The notes: generated from the letters alone by a model not told the origin. Numbered from the stretch's first letter, positions 36,557 to 47,604 are shown. The stretch is DNA of 64,000 nucleotides from Sulfuritalea sp. (GCF_017302275.1 NZ_JAFLDR010000011.1:1-64000), one strand, 5' to 3'. Made by a program: numbers and translations.

Positions 36557-38156
36557 AGTCGTCCTTCCCAGGATTTGAGGGAGCGAGATGCAGGCTGGTG
36601 CGTACCGCGGCGGAAACCTCGGCACCGGAAACCGTGGCCTCATGGCTTTCCGCGTTGCGCAGCGCACCGGGAAAATACATCGCCGTCAGGCGGTGCGAAT
36701 GGATCGGCGAATCGACGTTGGCGCCGCCGAAGCGGCGCCAGTCGCGCACCGGGAAAATGTTGTCCGCGATCTCCAGCAGGCCGACGGTTTCGCGATCGGC
36801 GATCAGCACGCCCTGCACGCGCAGGCCGAGTTCGCGCTTGACGGTGGCCAGTCGCGCGGCAAGTTGCGGCGTGGCGCCGAATTCGCCGTCGGTGGCGATC
36901 AGCAAGTCGGCCAGACGCCAGCGCTGTTCTTCCATGCTGTCAATCACCTTTTCCAGCGGGCCGCAGATGTCGGTGCCGCCGCGAAAGGCCTGGCCGAGGA
37001 AACGGGTGGCGCGTTCGATGCCGCCGCGATCCACCGGGAGTTCCAATTCCAGCAACTCCTCCGGGCCGCCGAAGGCGAACAGCAGGCAGGGGCGGCGCTG
37101 GGCGTGGGCGCAACGCACCGCCTCCAGCACCACGGCCTTGGCTACGGCCTCGGCGCCGCCCTGCATCGACCCCGAGGTATCGACGCAGACCAGGATCGGC
37201 CCCAGTTCCGGCCGCTTGCCGGCCTGTGGACCGGGACGCGGTTGCATGACCGGCGCCGGGTGCAGTCGAGTCTCGCTCATGCGGTCGTCGTCTTCGTAGC
37301 AGAGCAGCGCGCGTTCGGCACGCCGCGCATGCCAGACCAGGCGCAGTCGCGGATGGCCGAGCAGCATGGCTTCGGCTGGCAGCATGCGCGCGATGCGGTC
37401 CGAGCGGTGGATGCCCCGGGTTTCGCCGGGCATGTCCGGCACGCGCACCGTGAGCGTTTCGAGGCGGTTGGCGACGGCCAGCTCCAGATGCTCGACGAGA
37501 GTCTGGCTGGTTTCGTCGTCGATCTCGGACTGGCGCGAGCGGCCGAGTTCGCGGATGATCTTCGTGAGTTCCGGCAGGCCCGAGAGAAGGCGGCGGATGC
37601 GCAGCACTTCCTTCCACCCGGAAGATTGCAACACGCCGCGCAACTGGTCCCAGCGGCTGTGCTCGCAGTCGTTGGGCACCATGCCGAACACTTCGACCAA
37701 TTCGTCGATTTCGCCGCAGTGCCGGCGCCAGTCGTCGCTGAAGGCGTCGATCGCCATCTGCAGCGCTCGCGCCTCGCCGGCGCCGCGGTCGCGGTAGTCG
37801 ACAATGAAGTCAAGGTGGAAAAGCACGCTCATCAGCACCGTGTCGGTCAGTTCCTGCCGGCCGGCGCAGTAGCGTGGCAGGTCGAGCGTGGCGATGGCTT
37901 TGGCCAGCGCGGCGGCGATCGGCGGTGGCGGCCAGGACCAGGATTCCGCTGCCGGGCCGATTCCCGAAAGGAGTTCGTCGCGCAGCGTCGTCAGCGCTTC
38001 CAGGCGCGGCTCCAGGCTACCCTGCGAGTTGGTCATGCCGCCCAGCCAGAGCGAACGCGCCAGGGCATCCAGCTTGGCCAGGCGCCATTCGCCGACTTCG
38101 AACAGCAGCGGTGGCGGCAGTTTCTCCGCTGGCGCCGCCGACACGGGCTTGCTCAT
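36552..38156 (-). CDS. viaA: ViaA, VWA-domain partner of RavA
   Basis: A 534-residue protein: a helical N-terminal half and a C-terminal von Willebrand A domain with the MIDAS motif CVDTSGSMQGG and a later threonine-containing FRGGTDICGP. In E. coli ViaA works with the MoxR ATPase RavA in respiratory complex maturation and membrane lipid-linked functions. The start at 38156 overlaps the ravA stop (ATGA). Confidence 0.9.
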   Translation of the reverse strand: MSKPVSAAPAEKLPPPLLFEVGEWRLAKLDALARSLWLGGMTNSQGSLEPRLEALTTLRDELLSGIGPAAESWSWPPPPIAAALAKAIATLDLPRYCAGRQELTDTVLMSVLFHLDFIVDYRDRGAGEARALQMAIDAFSDDWRRHCGEIDELVEVFGMVPNDCEHSRWDQLRGVLQSSGWKEVLRIRRLLSGLPELTKIIRELGRSRQSEIDDETSQTLVEHLELAVANRLETLTVRVPDMPGETRGIHRSDRIARMLPAEAMLLGHPRLRLVWHARRAERALLCYEDDDRMSETRLHPAPVMQPRPGPQAGKRPELGPILVCVDTSGSMQGGAEAVAKAVVLEAVRCAHAQRRPCLLFAFGGPEELLELELPVDRGGIERATRFLGQAFRGGTDICGPLEKVIDSMEEQRWRLADLLIATDGEFGATPQLAARLATVKRELGLRVQGVLIADRETVGLLEIADNIFPVRDWRRFGGANVDSPIHSHRLTAMYFPGALRNAESHEATVSGAEVSAAVRTSLHLAPSNPGKDDS

Positions 38157-39553
38157 GCCGCGTCCAGGGATTCGTGGTCCACCGGATCCGGCAGCTTGCC
38201 GTCGTCGAGATCCAGGCGTGGCAGTTCGACGAAGCCCGTGCGCGCGGCCTGGGTGCGGGCCGCGAGCTCGTCGATGGCGGCGGCGGTAGCAGAGAGGTTG
38301 GCTGCTGCCCGGGTCGTCAGGCCCTCGTTGAGCCAGAGGCTGTTTTTGGCGAAGGCCGCGAGGTCGGCCTGTCGCATCGTGATCTCTTCGGCATAGGCGG
38401 CGATCCGTTCCGCCAGCGAATCGATCTGCCGCAGGCGGGCGCCGATGTGGGCGTCGCCGTAGCGCCGGCGCCGACTGTACTTCATGCGTGGCGCGGAGGC
38501 GCCGCCCTTGGCATCGCCGACCTCGTCGGCGAGTTCCACCGAGGAAAACCTGAGTCGGCCAGATTCGTCGTAGTCCAGGTCGTTGGCGCGAATCTCGGCC
38601 TCGAGCTGGCCCTCGAAGGCTTCCACCACGCGCGTCAGCCGCGCCGGCGAAAATGCTGCGCGCACGCCGAGGCGTGCAGCCAGCCAGTCGGCCACCATCG
38701 CTTGGCGCGCTGCGTCCGGCGCAGTCAGCCAGGGCAGCAGCAGCAGGTCCCAAAGGCATACCGCGGCACGGCCTTCGCTGGCCGCCGCCATCCGCAGCAG
38801 CCAGGCAATCTTGACCCAGCGCCGGTCCGAAACGTGGATCGTCGCCGAGGCGAAATGTCGGCGCAATTCGGCCAGAACGGCGACGAATTCGATCGGGAGT
38901 TCGACCGCGGCGGCTTGCGCGGCGATTGCCGCCAGGTCGCCGCGATCCAGGGTCAGGGCCGGCGCGGGCGGGGCCCAGTCGCGGCTGCGACCGGCATCGA
39001 GCAGGGCGCCGAAGCCATCGTCGCTGACCGCCGCGATCGGCAGGCGGACCAGGAAGCGGTCAAAGAAGGCATCGCCGACCTCGTCCTCCGGCACTTCGTT
39101 GGTGGCGCCGATGGCGCTGATCAGGGGGCAGCGCTGGCGTCCGGCGCCGTTGTCGAACTCGCGCTCGTTGAGCAGGGTGAGCAGCGCGTTGAGGATCGCG
39201 CTGTTGGCCTTGAACACCTCGTCGATGAAGGCGATCGAGGCGTCGGGCAGGAAGCCGGCGGTATGGCGCTCATAGCGGTCTTCCTCCAGCGCCTTGATCG
39301 ACAGCGGGCCGAACAATTCCTCGGGCACCGAGAAGCGCGTCAGCAGACGTTCGAAATAGCGGGCATCACGAAACACCGTGTGCAGGCGCCGCGCCAACTC
39401 GCTCTTGGCGGTACCCGGCGGCCCGATCAGCAGGGTGTGCTCGCCGGCCAGCGCGGCCAGCAGGCACAGGCGCACGCTCTGGCGGCGTTCCACCAGTCCG
39501 GATTCAAGGATGTCGATGATGCCTTTCAGGCGAAGCGGAAAATGGGTTTGCAT
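38153..39553 (-). CDS. ravA: MoxR-family AAA+ ATPase RavA
   Basis: A 466-residue hexameric AAA+ protein. Walker A is LLIGPPGTAKSELARRL (residues 41-57), Walker B is IAFIDEVFKAN, and sensor 1 lies in GATNEVPEDE. The C-terminal part has the triple-helical and LARA-like region of RavA. Length and pairing with viaA fit the RavA-ViaA system rather than other MoxR types. It lies 37 nt downstream of the acyltransferase gene on the same strand. Confidence 0.9.
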   Translation of the reverse strand: MQTHFPLRLKGIIDILESGLVERRQSVRLCLLAALAGEHTLLIGPPGTAKSELARRLHTVFRDARYFERLLTRFSVPEELFGPLSIKALEEDRYERHTAGFLPDASIAFIDEVFKANSAILNALLTLLNEREFDNGAGRQRCPLISAIGATNEVPEDEVGDAFFDRFLVRLPIAAVSDDGFGALLDAGRSRDWAPPAPALTLDRGDLAAIAAQAAAVELPIEFVAVLAELRRHFASATIHVSDRRWVKIAWLLRMAAASEGRAAVCLWDLLLLPWLTAPDAARQAMVADWLAARLGVRAAFSPARLTRVVEAFEGQLEAEIRANDLDYDESGRLRFSSVELADEVGDAKGGASAPRMKYSRRRRYGDAHIGARLRQIDSLAERIAAYAEEITMRQADLAAFAKNSLWLNEGLTTRAAANLSATAAAIDELAARTQAARTGFVELPRLDLDDGKLPDPVDHESLDAA

Positions 39554-39590
39554 TGGTGGTAGCTATCGAAGTGGATGAATGAAGGGGCGC

Positions 39591-41030
39591 TCATCGAGGG
39601 TCGGTATCCGGTGGTGCGTCAAAATGCGCGATGGAACCTGCGTAGTAGGCAAGCACCGGGAGTTGGTCCGGCGCGGGCCGGAACAACCCGTCCTCCTCCA
39701 GCACAAGGTGGCGCAGGGTCAGCATGCGCAGGCCGACGCCGAAGGCATAGTCATGATCGTGGCGCGGGATGTAAAGGTGGGCGCCACGGGCTTCGAGTTC
39801 GCCCATGCGGACATGGGCCGCCGCCTTCAATTCCAGTTCGCTCAACGCGCGGGCCGGATCGCGCATCAGGATGCCGGCCACCAGCGGTACTGGGAGCACC
39901 GGAATCACGCCGCCAATGGCATCCATCAGTCGCGCGGCAATGCTGCCGACTTCCATCCGCCGGGTCGCGTCGTCCATGGTCGGGAAATGTAGGCCGTGCT
40001 CGCGCGCCCAGGCCCGCATCGACAGCGGCGCGCCGAAATTCACGCAGGCATAGCCGAAACGGTGCCAGCCGCCACCGATGGCCTGCAGTCCGTTGCGCAG
40101 CAGGAAGCCGGCGGTTATCGCCATTGCGCGGGCGCCGCCGGGTCGCGGGGTGTCCGGATGCAACTTGAGCAACTGGCTGCGGTCTTCCAGTACGCGATCG
40201 TAGTTGAGTCCGACGGGAATGAAGACCAGGTCGCGGCGTTCGTCGTCCGGGCGCTCGTCGAAGGTTTTCAGCATGTAGTCGAGCAGGCCGAACTTCGGCG
40301 GACGCAAGCGGCCGTCGATCGTCAGACCCCCTTCCGGAAACACGGCTTGGGTCACGCCTGCCTCGGAGGCCATCTGCACATAGCGGGCGAGCACGGTGCG
40401 GTAGAGCGGATCGCCCGAGTTGCGGCGCACGAAATACGCGCCCATGGCACGGATCAGCTGCTGCAAGGGCCATATGCGCGCCCATTCGCCGACCGCGAAG
40501 GAAAGCGTGGCGCGCTCGGCGGCGAGGAAGGCGACCAGGATGTAATCCATGTTGCTGCGGTGGTTCATGACGAAGACGATGGTCGATTTCGGGTCTATCC
40601 GGGCCAGGCCCGGTTCGTCCACGAAGCCGATGCGCACGCGGTAGAGCGCGCGCGCCGCAGCGCGGGCGACCGCGAAGCCGACACGGTAATAGACATAGGC
40701 GTTGAAGGCGGGGACGATCTCGCGCGCGTAACGGTCCACCCGCCGCCAGACCTCGCCAAGCGTTTCGCTGGTGGCCGTGGCATGCGCAGCAGCGGCGGCC
40801 TGTACCTTGTGGTCGTGAAACAGGCGGTCGATCAGGACCTGGCGGCGGGTAAGCTTGAAAGACGGCAGTTCGACGGCGAGCCGGCCGTCGATCTGGCGGA
40901 TGACCATCTTGATGCGGCGCCGGAGGAACCAGCGCATGCCGGGTACCAGCAGCATCACCAGCGCCGCCCATCCCGCCAGCGCGGCCAGGATCACGAATGC
41001 CCACAACGGAACGGCGACTGACTGGCTCAT
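39591..41030 (-). CDS. 1-acyl-glycerol-3-phosphate/glycerol-3-phosphate acyltransferase-like protein
   Basis: A 479-residue membrane-bound acyltransferase. An N-terminal hydrophobic segment (VPLWAFVILAALAGWAALVMLLV) is followed by a PlsB/PlsC-type domain with NHRSNMDYIL (the HX4D catalytic pair) and VFPEGGLTIDGR (acceptor binding). The start at 41030 (MSQSVAVP) is preferred over 41078; GGAGG lies 10 nt upstream. It is shorter than E. coli PlsB. It is probably part of phospholipid synthesis or remodelling, and may be co-transcribed with ravA-viaA. Confidence 0.8.
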   Translation of the reverse strand: MSQSVAVPLWAFVILAALAGWAALVMLLVPGMRWFLRRRIKMVIRQIDGRLAVELPSFKLTRRQVLIDRLFHDHKVQAAAAAHATATSETLGEVWRRVDRYAREIVPAFNAYVYYRVGFAVARAAARALYRVRIGFVDEPGLARIDPKSTIVFVMNHRSNMDYILVAFLAAERATLSFAVGEWARIWPLQQLIRAMGAYFVRRNSGDPLYRTVLARYVQMASEAGVTQAVFPEGGLTIDGRLRPPKFGLLDYMLKTFDERPDDERRDLVFIPVGLNYDRVLEDRSQLLKLHPDTPRPGGARAMAITAGFLLRNGLQAIGGGWHRFGYACVNFGAPLSMRAWAREHGLHFPTMDDATRRMEVGSIAARLMDAIGGVIPVLPVPLVAGILMRDPARALSELELKAAAHVRMGELEARGAHLYIPRHDHDYAFGVGLRMLTLRHLVLEEDGLFRPAPDQLPVLAYYAGSIAHFDAPPDTDPR

Positions 41031-41346
41031 CTGATCCGACCCTCCGACGTGCGCCCGCCTCGGTCCGGACGGTTGCAACGATGCCGATCATAGCAGCCGT
41101 GTTCGGCCATGGCGCCGGGCTCCGCGCTGCGCGATGTCGGCAGTTCAGTGATGCATGGACCGTATGGGCGAATAAGGACTGCGTATAATGCGCGCCTCGC
41201 CATGAGGGCAATCGCCGGTCAGTAAGGCGCCATTCAGCCTGCCGTGGCATTGTCCCGATCCGTTGCCCCCGCCCCTTTGTCGGGCGGATTGCGGCCACGA
41301 CGCGATGTGTTTGAACCTTCCATGCCGACTTGCGGAGATAGTTGAT
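41031..41346 (+). promoter_or_regulatory. divergent intergenic region with isocitrate dehydrogenase promoter
   Basis: A perfect TATAAT lies at 41184-41189, giving a leader of about 150 nt before the dehydrogenase; the -35 position has no good match, which suggests an activated promoter. Nothing else recognisable lies in these 316 bases. Confidence 0.5.
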
Positions 41347-42384
41347 ATGAGCACGACCCAGACCCTGATTCCAGCCACCCTGATTCCCGGCGACGGCATC
41401 GGCCCCGAGATTACCGCCGCGACGGTGGCGGTGCTCGAAGCCCTCGGCGCTCCATTCAAATGGGATACCCAGGTCGCCGGTCTGGCGGGTGTCAAGGCTT
41501 GCGGCGATCCCCTGCCGGCGGCCTGTGTCGACAGCATCCGCACTACCCGGCTGGCGCTCAAGGGGCCGCTCGAAACGCCTTCGGGTGGCGGCTACCGTTC
41601 GTCCAACGTGCGCCTGCGCGAGGAATTCAAGCTTTTTGCCAACCTGCGTCCGGCCAAGACCATCGTGCCCGGTGGTCGCTTCGAGAACATCGACCTGATC
41701 CTCTGCCGCGAGAACATCGAAGGCCTCTACATGGGCTACGAACACTACATTCCGATCGATGGCGATCCGCACGCCGTCGGCATGTCGACCGGCATCAACA
41801 CGCGCCAGGGTTGCCGCAACATCCTCAAGTACGCTTTCGATTACGCCATCGCCAACGGGCGCAAAAAGGTCTCCGTGGTGCACAAGGCCAACATCATGAA
41901 GGCCCTGACCGGCATCTTCCTCGAAACCGCGCAGCAGATGCACAAGGAACACTACGAGGGCAAAATCGAGTTCGAGCAGGTGATCATCGACGCCTGCGCC
42001 ATGAAGCTGGTGATGAATCCCTGGCAGTTCGACGTGCTGGTCACCACCAACCTGTTCGGAGACATCCTCTCCGACCTGATGGCCGGCCTGGTTGGCGGCC
42101 TGGGCATGACCCCGGGCGCCAACATCGGCGAACAGGCGGCCATCTTCGAGGCTGTCCATGGTTCGGCACCGGATATCGCCGGCAAGGGCATCGCCAACCC
42201 GACGGCGCTGTTGATGGCGGCCGCCATGATGCTTGACTACGTCAAGCGCAAGGACCTCGGCGACCGGCTGCGCCAGGCCATCGAAGACGTATTGAACAAG
42301 GACAACATCCGTACCGGCGATCTGGGCGGCAACGCTACCACCGACGAGTACGCGAAGGCCTTGATGACGCGGGTTCGAGCCTGA
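41347..42384 (+). CDS. NAD-type isocitrate dehydrogenase (IDH/IMDH family)
   Basis: A 345-residue beta-decarboxylating dehydrogenase. GDGIGPEI opens the fold, and the substrate segment [20 protein letters not shown] has the S-x-N-x-x-L-R pattern of isocitrate rather than isopropylmalate enzymes. The metal aspartates are in [13 protein letters not shown], and the family signature lies across that region. The short, mitochondrial-like form without an NADP-specific C-terminus points to NAD use in the TCA cycle. The start at 41347 follows a GGAGA site. Confidence 0.88.
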   Translation: MSTTQTLIPATLIPGDGIGPEITAATVAVLEALGAPFKWDTQVAGLAGVKACGDPLPAACVDSIRTTRLALKGPLETPSGGGYRSSNVRLREEFKLFANLRPAKTIVPGGRFENIDLILCRENIEGLYMGYEHYIPIDGDPHAVGMSTGINTRQGCRNILKYAFDYAIANGRKKVSVVHKANIMKALTGIFLETAQQMHKEHYEGKIEFEQVIIDACAMKLVMNPWQFDVLVTTNLFGDILSDLMAGLVGGLGMTPGANIGEQAAIFEAVHGSAPDIAGKGIANPTALLMAAAMMLDYVKRKDLGDRLRQAIEDVLNKDNIRTGDLGGNATTDEYAKALMTRVRA

Positions 42385-42438
42385 TTATCCGCGGCGGCCG
42401 CCGCGCTGCGCACGCCATGGCCTGATGCATAATGGGCC

Positions 42439-44172
42439 ATGCGCGCGCCCACCAAACGTTCGTCCATGGTCGGCGGACTCTCAAGCCTGTGGCTACAGCC
42501 GGTGATCCTCTTCGCGATCGTCGCTTTTTGTGCCTTGATGTCTTTCGCGCTGAACTGGCGGCAAATCGATGCCAACATGCACGCCGTTGCGCGTGAGCGT
42601 GGCGCCGCGCTGTTCAGGCTGCTCGAACTGACGCGAGACTGGAACGCGCGCCATGGCGGCGTCTATGTGCCGGTGACGCCCGCGACGCTGCCCAATCCCC
42701 ACCTGGATCACCCGCGCCGCGACGTGGTAACCCACGAGGGGCAGCCCCTGACCATGATCAACCCGGCCTACATGACGCGGCAGATCGCCGAGATTGCGCA
42801 GTTGGCGGAGGGCGTCCAATTGCACATCACCAGCCTCAAGCCGATCCGACCGGCAAACGCGGCGGACGCCTGGGAGGCCAACGCCCTGCGTCGTTTCGAA
42901 GCCGGTCTTGCCGAAGTCACCGAATTCATCCCGGGCGTGGCGCCGGTTCATCGCTACATGGCACCGCTCAAAGTCACCGAGGCTTGCCTGAAGTGCCATT
43001 CGCAGCAGGGCTACGAGGTCGGCCAGATCCGCGGCGGCGTGTCGATCATCATGCCGGCGGCCGAACTGCTGGCGATTCGCGATGCCGATCGTATCCGGTC
43101 GATCGCGTTCCACCTGCTGATGTTTTGCGTCGCCGCCGCCCTGCTGCACCTGCTGGTGCGGCGCACCCGCGGGTACCTGCTCGCACTCGAGCACCTGACC
43201 CTGGAACAGGAACAGGTGATTGCGGACCGCACGCGGGACCTGTCGCAGGCCAATTCGATTCTTGAACGCCAGCTCGAGGACAGCGAAACGGCTGCCACGG
43301 TGTTCGAAAATGCTGCCGAAGCCATCGTCGTCACCGACGAAAAGGGCAATTTCATCCAGGTCAATCCAGCCTTTTCCCAGATGAGCGGCTATCCGCCGGA
43401 GGAGGTATTGGGCCGTCCGGTCGGCATCCTCAAATCGGACCGCCATCCGGCTGATTTCTATGCTCAGATGTGGCGCCTCCTGATACGCGACAGCCGTTGG
43501 CAGGGCGAAGTCTGGAACCAGCGCAAGAACGGCGAAGTCTTCATTGTCTGGCTATCGATCAGTTGCGTTGCTTCCTCCGGGCAACCTCGCCGTTACGTTG
43601 CCACGCTGACCGACATCACGCGCAGCAAACAACTGGAGGAAGAACTGCGCCATCGGGCCTACCACGATCCGTTGACCGACCTGCCCAACCGCGCCCTGTT
43701 CAGCGATCGCCTGCGCGTAGCCATATCCCAGGCGCAGCGCCACGGTCGCAGCTTCGCCCTGTGCTTCATCGACCTCGACGGTTTCAAGCCGGTGAATGAC
43801 AGATATGGCCACGCCGCCGGTGATGAACTGCTGGTGGAATGCTCGCGTCGCCTGCGTGCCTGCATGCGAGCTGCGGACACCATCGCGCGCCTGGGCGGCG
43901 ACGAGTTCGCCGCGATCCTGATCGATGTCGGCTCGCGGCGAGAGGTCGAGGAAGTGGCTACCCGCATCGTCGCCGACCTGGCGCGACCGTTTGCCCTCGA
44001 TGCAGGCGCCGTATCCATTTCCTGCAGCATCGGCATCGCGTTGTTCCCTGAGCATGGAGCCGATGCCGAAGTCCTGCAGCACAGTGCCGATGCTGCGCTC
44101 TATGCGGTAAAGGAGTCCAGCCGCAATGCCTTCCGCATCTGCCCGGAAGGCGGGCAGGACGTCAGCGCCTGA
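42439..44172 (+). CDS. diguanylate cyclase with haem-type DUF3365 sensor and PAS domain
   Basis: A 577-residue membrane signalling protein. Domains are an N-terminal membrane helix (about 18-38), a periplasmic DUF3365/Tll0287-like domain with a haem c motif ACLKCHSQ (near residue 183), a second membrane helix (about 222-240), a PAS domain (about 285-400) and a GGDEF domain. The active-site signature is intact (RLGGDEFA) and an RxxD inhibitory site (RAAD) lies five residues before it. It probably makes c-di-GMP in response to redox or gas binding by haem. It overlaps the convergent tex gene by 11 nt. Confidence 0.88.
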   Translation: MRAPTKRSSMVGGLSSLWLQPVILFAIVAFCALMSFALNWRQIDANMHAVARERGAALFRLLELTRDWNARHGGVYVPVTPATLPNPHLDHPRRDVVTHEGQPLTMINPAYMTRQIAEIAQLAEGVQLHITSLKPIRPANAADAWEANALRRFEAGLAEVTEFIPGVAPVHRYMAPLKVTEACLKCHSQQGYEVGQIRGGVSIIMPAAELLAIRDADRIRSIAFHLLMFCVAAALLHLLVRRTRGYLLALEHLTLEQEQVIADRTRDLSQANSILERQLEDSETAATVFENAAEAIVVTDEKGNFIQVNPAFSQMSGYPPEEVLGRPVGILKSDRHPADFYAQMWRLLIRDSRWQGEVWNQRKNGEVFIVWLSISCVASSGQPRRYVATLTDITRSKQLEEELRHRAYHDPLTDLPNRALFSDRLRVAISQAQRHGRSFALCFIDLDGFKPVNDRYGHAAGDELLVECSRRLRACMRAADTIARLGGDEFAAILIDVGSRREVEEVATRIVADLARPFALDAGAVSISCSIGIALFPEHGADAEVLQHSADAALYAVKESSRNAFRICPEGGQDVSA

Positions 44173-46528
44173 GCTTGGCGAAAGCGGCTGCCATGGCGCC
44201 GGAATCATCGGCCTGACGCGAGCCGGCGGTAGCTCTGCCGACGCCCGGCGTTCGATTCGCCGTTCCGCCAGAGACCGAAGGAAGTCCCTGTGGGGCGCCG
44301 ACTCCTGATGCCGTGATTCCCGGCGCCGGCAGTTCGTCACCCAGGCGCATGGTCAGCGCAATGCGCTTGCGCGCCGCTTCGACTTCCAGCACCTTGACCT
44401 TGACCACGTTGCCGGCCTTGACCACGTCGTGCGGGTCCTTGACGAAGCGGTTCGCCAGCGCAGAGACATGCACCAGGCCATCCTGGTGTACGCCGATGTC
44501 GACGAAGGCACCGAAGTTGGTCACGTTGGTCACCACGCCTTCGAGCAGCATGCCGGGTTGCAGGTCGCGCAGGTCTTCGATGCCGTCGCGGAATGACGCG
44601 GTCTTGAACTCCGGGCGCGGATCGCGGCCGGGCTTTTCCAGTTCGCGCAGGATGTCCTGCACGGTAGGCAGGCCGAAACGTTCGTCGATGTACTTGCGCG
44701 CGTCTATTGCACGCAGGCGGGATGCGTCGCCGACCAGCTCACGCACGCCGGCCTTGATGTCGGCCAGGATGCGCTCGACCACCGGATAGGCCTCCGGATG
44801 GACTGCTGACGCGTCCAGCGGGTTCTCGCTGGCGCCCACGCGCAGGAAGCCGGCAGCCTGTTCGAAGGCCTTGTCGCCCAGTCGCGGTACTTCCTTCAGC
44901 TGGCTGCGCGACTTGAAGGCCCCGTGCTTGTCGCGATAGCTGACGATGTTGCCGGCCAGCGTGCCGTTGAGTCCCGAGACGCGCTTGAGCAGCGCGGCGC
45001 TGGCGGTATTCACGTCCACGCCGACGGAGTTGACGCAGTCCTCGACCACCGCATCCAGCGCGCGTGCCAGGCGCGACTGGTTTACGTCGTGCTGGTACTG
45101 GCCGACGCCGATGGCCTTTGGATCGATCTTCACCAACTCCGCCAGCGGGTCCTGCAGGCGACGGGCGATCGACACGGCGCCGCGCAGGCTGACGTCGAGC
45201 TCCGGAAACTCCTGCGCCGCCAGTTCCGATGCCGAATATACCGAGGCGCCAGCTTCCGACACGATGACCTTGATCAGCTTGAGTTCCGGGTGGCGGCGCA
45301 TCAGTTCGGCGGCCAGCTTGTCGGTCTCGCGGCTGGCCGTGCCGTTGCCGATGCTGATCAGGCCGGCGCCGTGCTTCTGCGCCAGGCGGCGCAGCGCGGC
45401 GAGCGAGCCTTCCCAGTCGCGCCGCGGCTCGTGCGGATACAACGTGGCGGTATCGACCACCTTGCCCGTGACATTGACCACCGCCACCTTGACGCCGGTG
45501 CGGATGCCCGGATCGAGTCCGATCACCGTGTGCTGGCCGGCCGGCGCGGCCAGCAGCAGGTCGTGCAGGTTGCGCGCGAAAACGCGGATGGCTTCTTCCT
45601 CGGCGCGCTCGCGCAACTGGTTCATCAGCTCGGACTCGATGTGCAGCGAAAGCTTGACCATCCAGGCCCAGCGCGCGGTTTCCAACAGCCATCTGTCCGC
45701 CGCACGGCCCTGGTCGCTGATGCCGAAATGGCCGGCGACCATTGCCACGCAGGGCGAGGCCTCGGGTAAGTCCCGCAGTTCCTGCTCGGTCTTCAGCGCG
45801 AGGCGCAGGACATCCTCGTTGCGCCCGCGCAGCAGGGCCAGAGCGCGATGTGAAGGAATGCTGCGGATCGCTTCGCGGAAATCGAACCAGTCACGGAACT
45901 TGGCACCGTCCACCTCCTTGCCGCTGACCACGGTCGATGCCAGCATGCCATGGTCGTTGAGGTGGCGGCGCAGCTTCTCCAGCAGTGCAGCATCCTCGCT
46001 GAAGCGCTCCATCAGTATCTGGCGCGCGCCGTCGAGCGCCGCCTTGACGTCGGGCACGTGCTGTTCCTCGGATTCCGTCTCCGTGCGCAGGTACTTGGCC
46101 GCCTCGATTTCCGGCGTCAGCGTCGGATCGTCGAACAAGGCGTCGGCCAGTGGCTCAAGGCCGGCCTCGCGCGCCAATTGCGCCTTGGTGCGGCGTTTCT
46201 GCCGAAACGGCAGGTAGATATCTTTCAGGCCCTGCTTGGTTTCCGCCGCGGCAATGGCCGACGCCAGGCCGGATGTCAGTTTGCCCTGTTCCTCGATCGA
46301 GGACAGGATGGCGGCACGGCGGTCTTCCAGTTCGCGCAGGTAGTTCAGTCGTTCTTCCAGATTTCTCAGCTGCGTGTCGTCGAGGTTGTCGGTGGCCTCC
46401 TTGCGATAGCGCGCGATGAAGGGCACGGTCGCACCCTCGTCGAGCAGTTGCACGGCAGCGGTAACCTGTTGCTGGCGCACACCGAGTTCGTCGGCGATGC
46501 GTCGGGCGATATTGGGGGCGGGCGGCAT
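44162..46528 (-). CDS. tex: Tex-family RNA-binding transcription accessory protein
   Basis: A 788-residue Tex protein: an N-terminal helical domain ([22 protein letters not shown]), a YqgF/RNase H-like domain ([17 protein letters not shown]), helix-hairpin-helix repeats ([21 protein letters not shown]) and a C-terminal S1 domain ([21 protein letters not shown]). It binds nucleic acid and the transcription machinery. The tail after the S1 domain (from ASGVGAPQG) is low-complexity, and its DNA includes a repeat-like copy at about 44285-44304. Confidence 0.95.
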   Translation of the reverse strand: MPPAPNIARRIADELGVRQQQVTAAVQLLDEGATVPFIARYRKEATDNLDDTQLRNLEERLNYLRELEDRRAAILSSIEEQGKLTSGLASAIAAAETKQGLKDIYLPFRQKRRTKAQLAREAGLEPLADALFDDPTLTPEIEAAKYLRTETESEEQHVPDVKAALDGARQILMERFSEDAALLEKLRRHLNDHGMLASTVVSGKEVDGAKFRDWFDFREAIRSIPSHRALALLRGRNEDVLRLALKTEQELRDLPEASPCVAMVAGHFGISDQGRAADRWLLETARWAWMVKLSLHIESELMNQLRERAEEEAIRVFARNLHDLLLAAPAGQHTVIGLDPGIRTGVKVAVVNVTGKVVDTATLYPHEPRRDWEGSLAALRRLAQKHGAGLISIGNGTASRETDKLAAELMRRHPELKLIKVIVSEAGASVYSASELAAQEFPELDVSLRGAVSIARRLQDPLAELVKIDPKAIGVGQYQHDVNQSRLARALDAVVEDCVNSVGVDVNTASAALLKRVSGLNGTLAGNIVSYRDKHGAFKSRSQLKEVPRLGDKAFEQAAGFLRVGASENPLDASAVHPEAYPVVERILADIKAGVRELVGDASRLRAIDARKYIDERFGLPTVQDILRELEKPGRDPRPEFKTASFRDGIEDLRDLQPGMLLEGVVTNVTNFGAFVDIGVHQDGLVHVSALANRFVKDPHDVVKAGNVVKVKVLEVEAARKRIALTMRLGDELPAPGITASGVGAPQGLPSVSGGTANRTPGVGRATAGSRQADDSGAMAAAFAKLRR

Positions 46529-46604
46529 GGAATCCAGTCGGCGGCGAGGGGCAGGGCGCGCACCTTAGCGGCAAGGGCAGCCGAACACAAGTCTTGACAG
46601 CGGC

Positions 46605-47468
46605 CTAGTTCAGCGTTCGTGCCAATGCAATGCGAAATTCCCGTACAAGATCATCGTATTGCCCATCGCTGTCGAGCAGGGTGAACAGTTCCAGCATGGC
46701 CTTGCGCGCTGCCTGGTCCTGCCAGTTTCGATCGCGTTTCACGATCGACAGCAATTCTTCCAGCGCCGGTCGATAGTCGCGGGCGAATGCCAGTGCATGG
46801 GCCAGGCGCAGGCGGGCATCGAGGTCGTCGGCGTTCGCGGCGATGCGCGCTGCCAGTGCCGCTGTATCGGCTCCGCTCCCGGTTGCCGCCAACTTCAGAC
46901 GGGCCTGCAGTGCCGCGATGCGTGGCGCGAAGCGGGTCGCGTACCCACGCGACTCGAGGATGGCCTGTGCCGCGTTGATTTCACCCAGGTTTACGTGGAT
47001 GTCGGCCAGGTCAAGTCGCGCGGCGTCGTGGGTCGGATCGAGTTCCAGCGCATCCGCCAGCAAGGAGTATGCGACCTCCGTGTCACCCCTGGCGCGGGCT
47101 TCCTCCGCCGCAATCCGCAGGGGTTCCGCCGGCGAGGGCAGCAGGTCATCGATGAAGGCCCGTACTTGCGCCTCGGGCAGGGCGCCGGCGAACTCCCGTA
47201 CCACTGCGCCGTTGAGGAAAGCCTTGACGCTGGGAATGCCACGCACCGCATACCGCGCAGCAAGCTCCGGATTTTGATCGGAATTGACCTTCGCCAGGCA
47301 AAAGCGCCCGCCGTATTCGGCCGCAAGCTTTTCCAGGATGGGCTTCAGGGTGCGACAGGGCGCGCACCATTCCGCCCAAAAGTCGACCAGCACAAGCACG
47401 CGGTGCGAGGCGCCTATGACGCTTTCCTGAAAGTCGGCGCTGCCGACCTCGGTCGAAAATGCATGCAT
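46605..47468 (-). CDS. cnoX: thioredoxin-domain chaperedoxin CnoX (YbbN)
   Basis: A 287-residue protein with an N-terminal thioredoxin fold (VDFWAEWCAPCRTLKPIL, cysteines 35 and 38) and a C-terminal tetratricopeptide-like region (ALELDPTHDAARLDLADIHVNLGE and later helices). CnoX holds unfolded, oxidised proteins for GroEL and DnaK. The redox-active CxxC pair is complete, unlike E. coli CnoX, so thiol reductase activity is possible. Its coding DNA near the start holds a repeat-like stretch (47428-47452). Confidence 0.9.
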   Translation of the reverse strand: MHAFSTEVGSADFQESVIGASHRVLVLVDFWAEWCAPCRTLKPILEKLAAEYGGRFCLAKVNSDQNPELAARYAVRGIPSVKAFLNGAVVREFAGALPEAQVRAFIDDLLPSPAEPLRIAAEEARARGDTEVAYSLLADALELDPTHDAARLDLADIHVNLGEINAAQAILESRGYATRFAPRIAALQARLKLAATGSGADTAALAARIAANADDLDARLRLAHALAFARDYRPALEELLSIVKRDRNWQDQAARKAMLELFTLLDSDGQYDDLVREFRIALARTLN

Positions 47469-47604
47469 GGTGTGATCCCGCGGAGAAATCGCAAGTCAAG
47501 TTTCGCAGGCTGTGACCGGGATTGCAACGCGGACAGGCTTTTTCCTGGGCGTTGGTGTCGGGCTCGCACCAAAGCACCGCGGCCGGGTTCAGTTCGCGCA
47601 GGTA

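Noticed and set aside
47480-47577. Short Cys-containing minus-strand frame (WCEPDTNAQEKACPRC) upstream of cnoX
   Set aside because: It overlaps the cnoX start and lacks a clear start codon or a family; it could be a relic, but the support is too weak.
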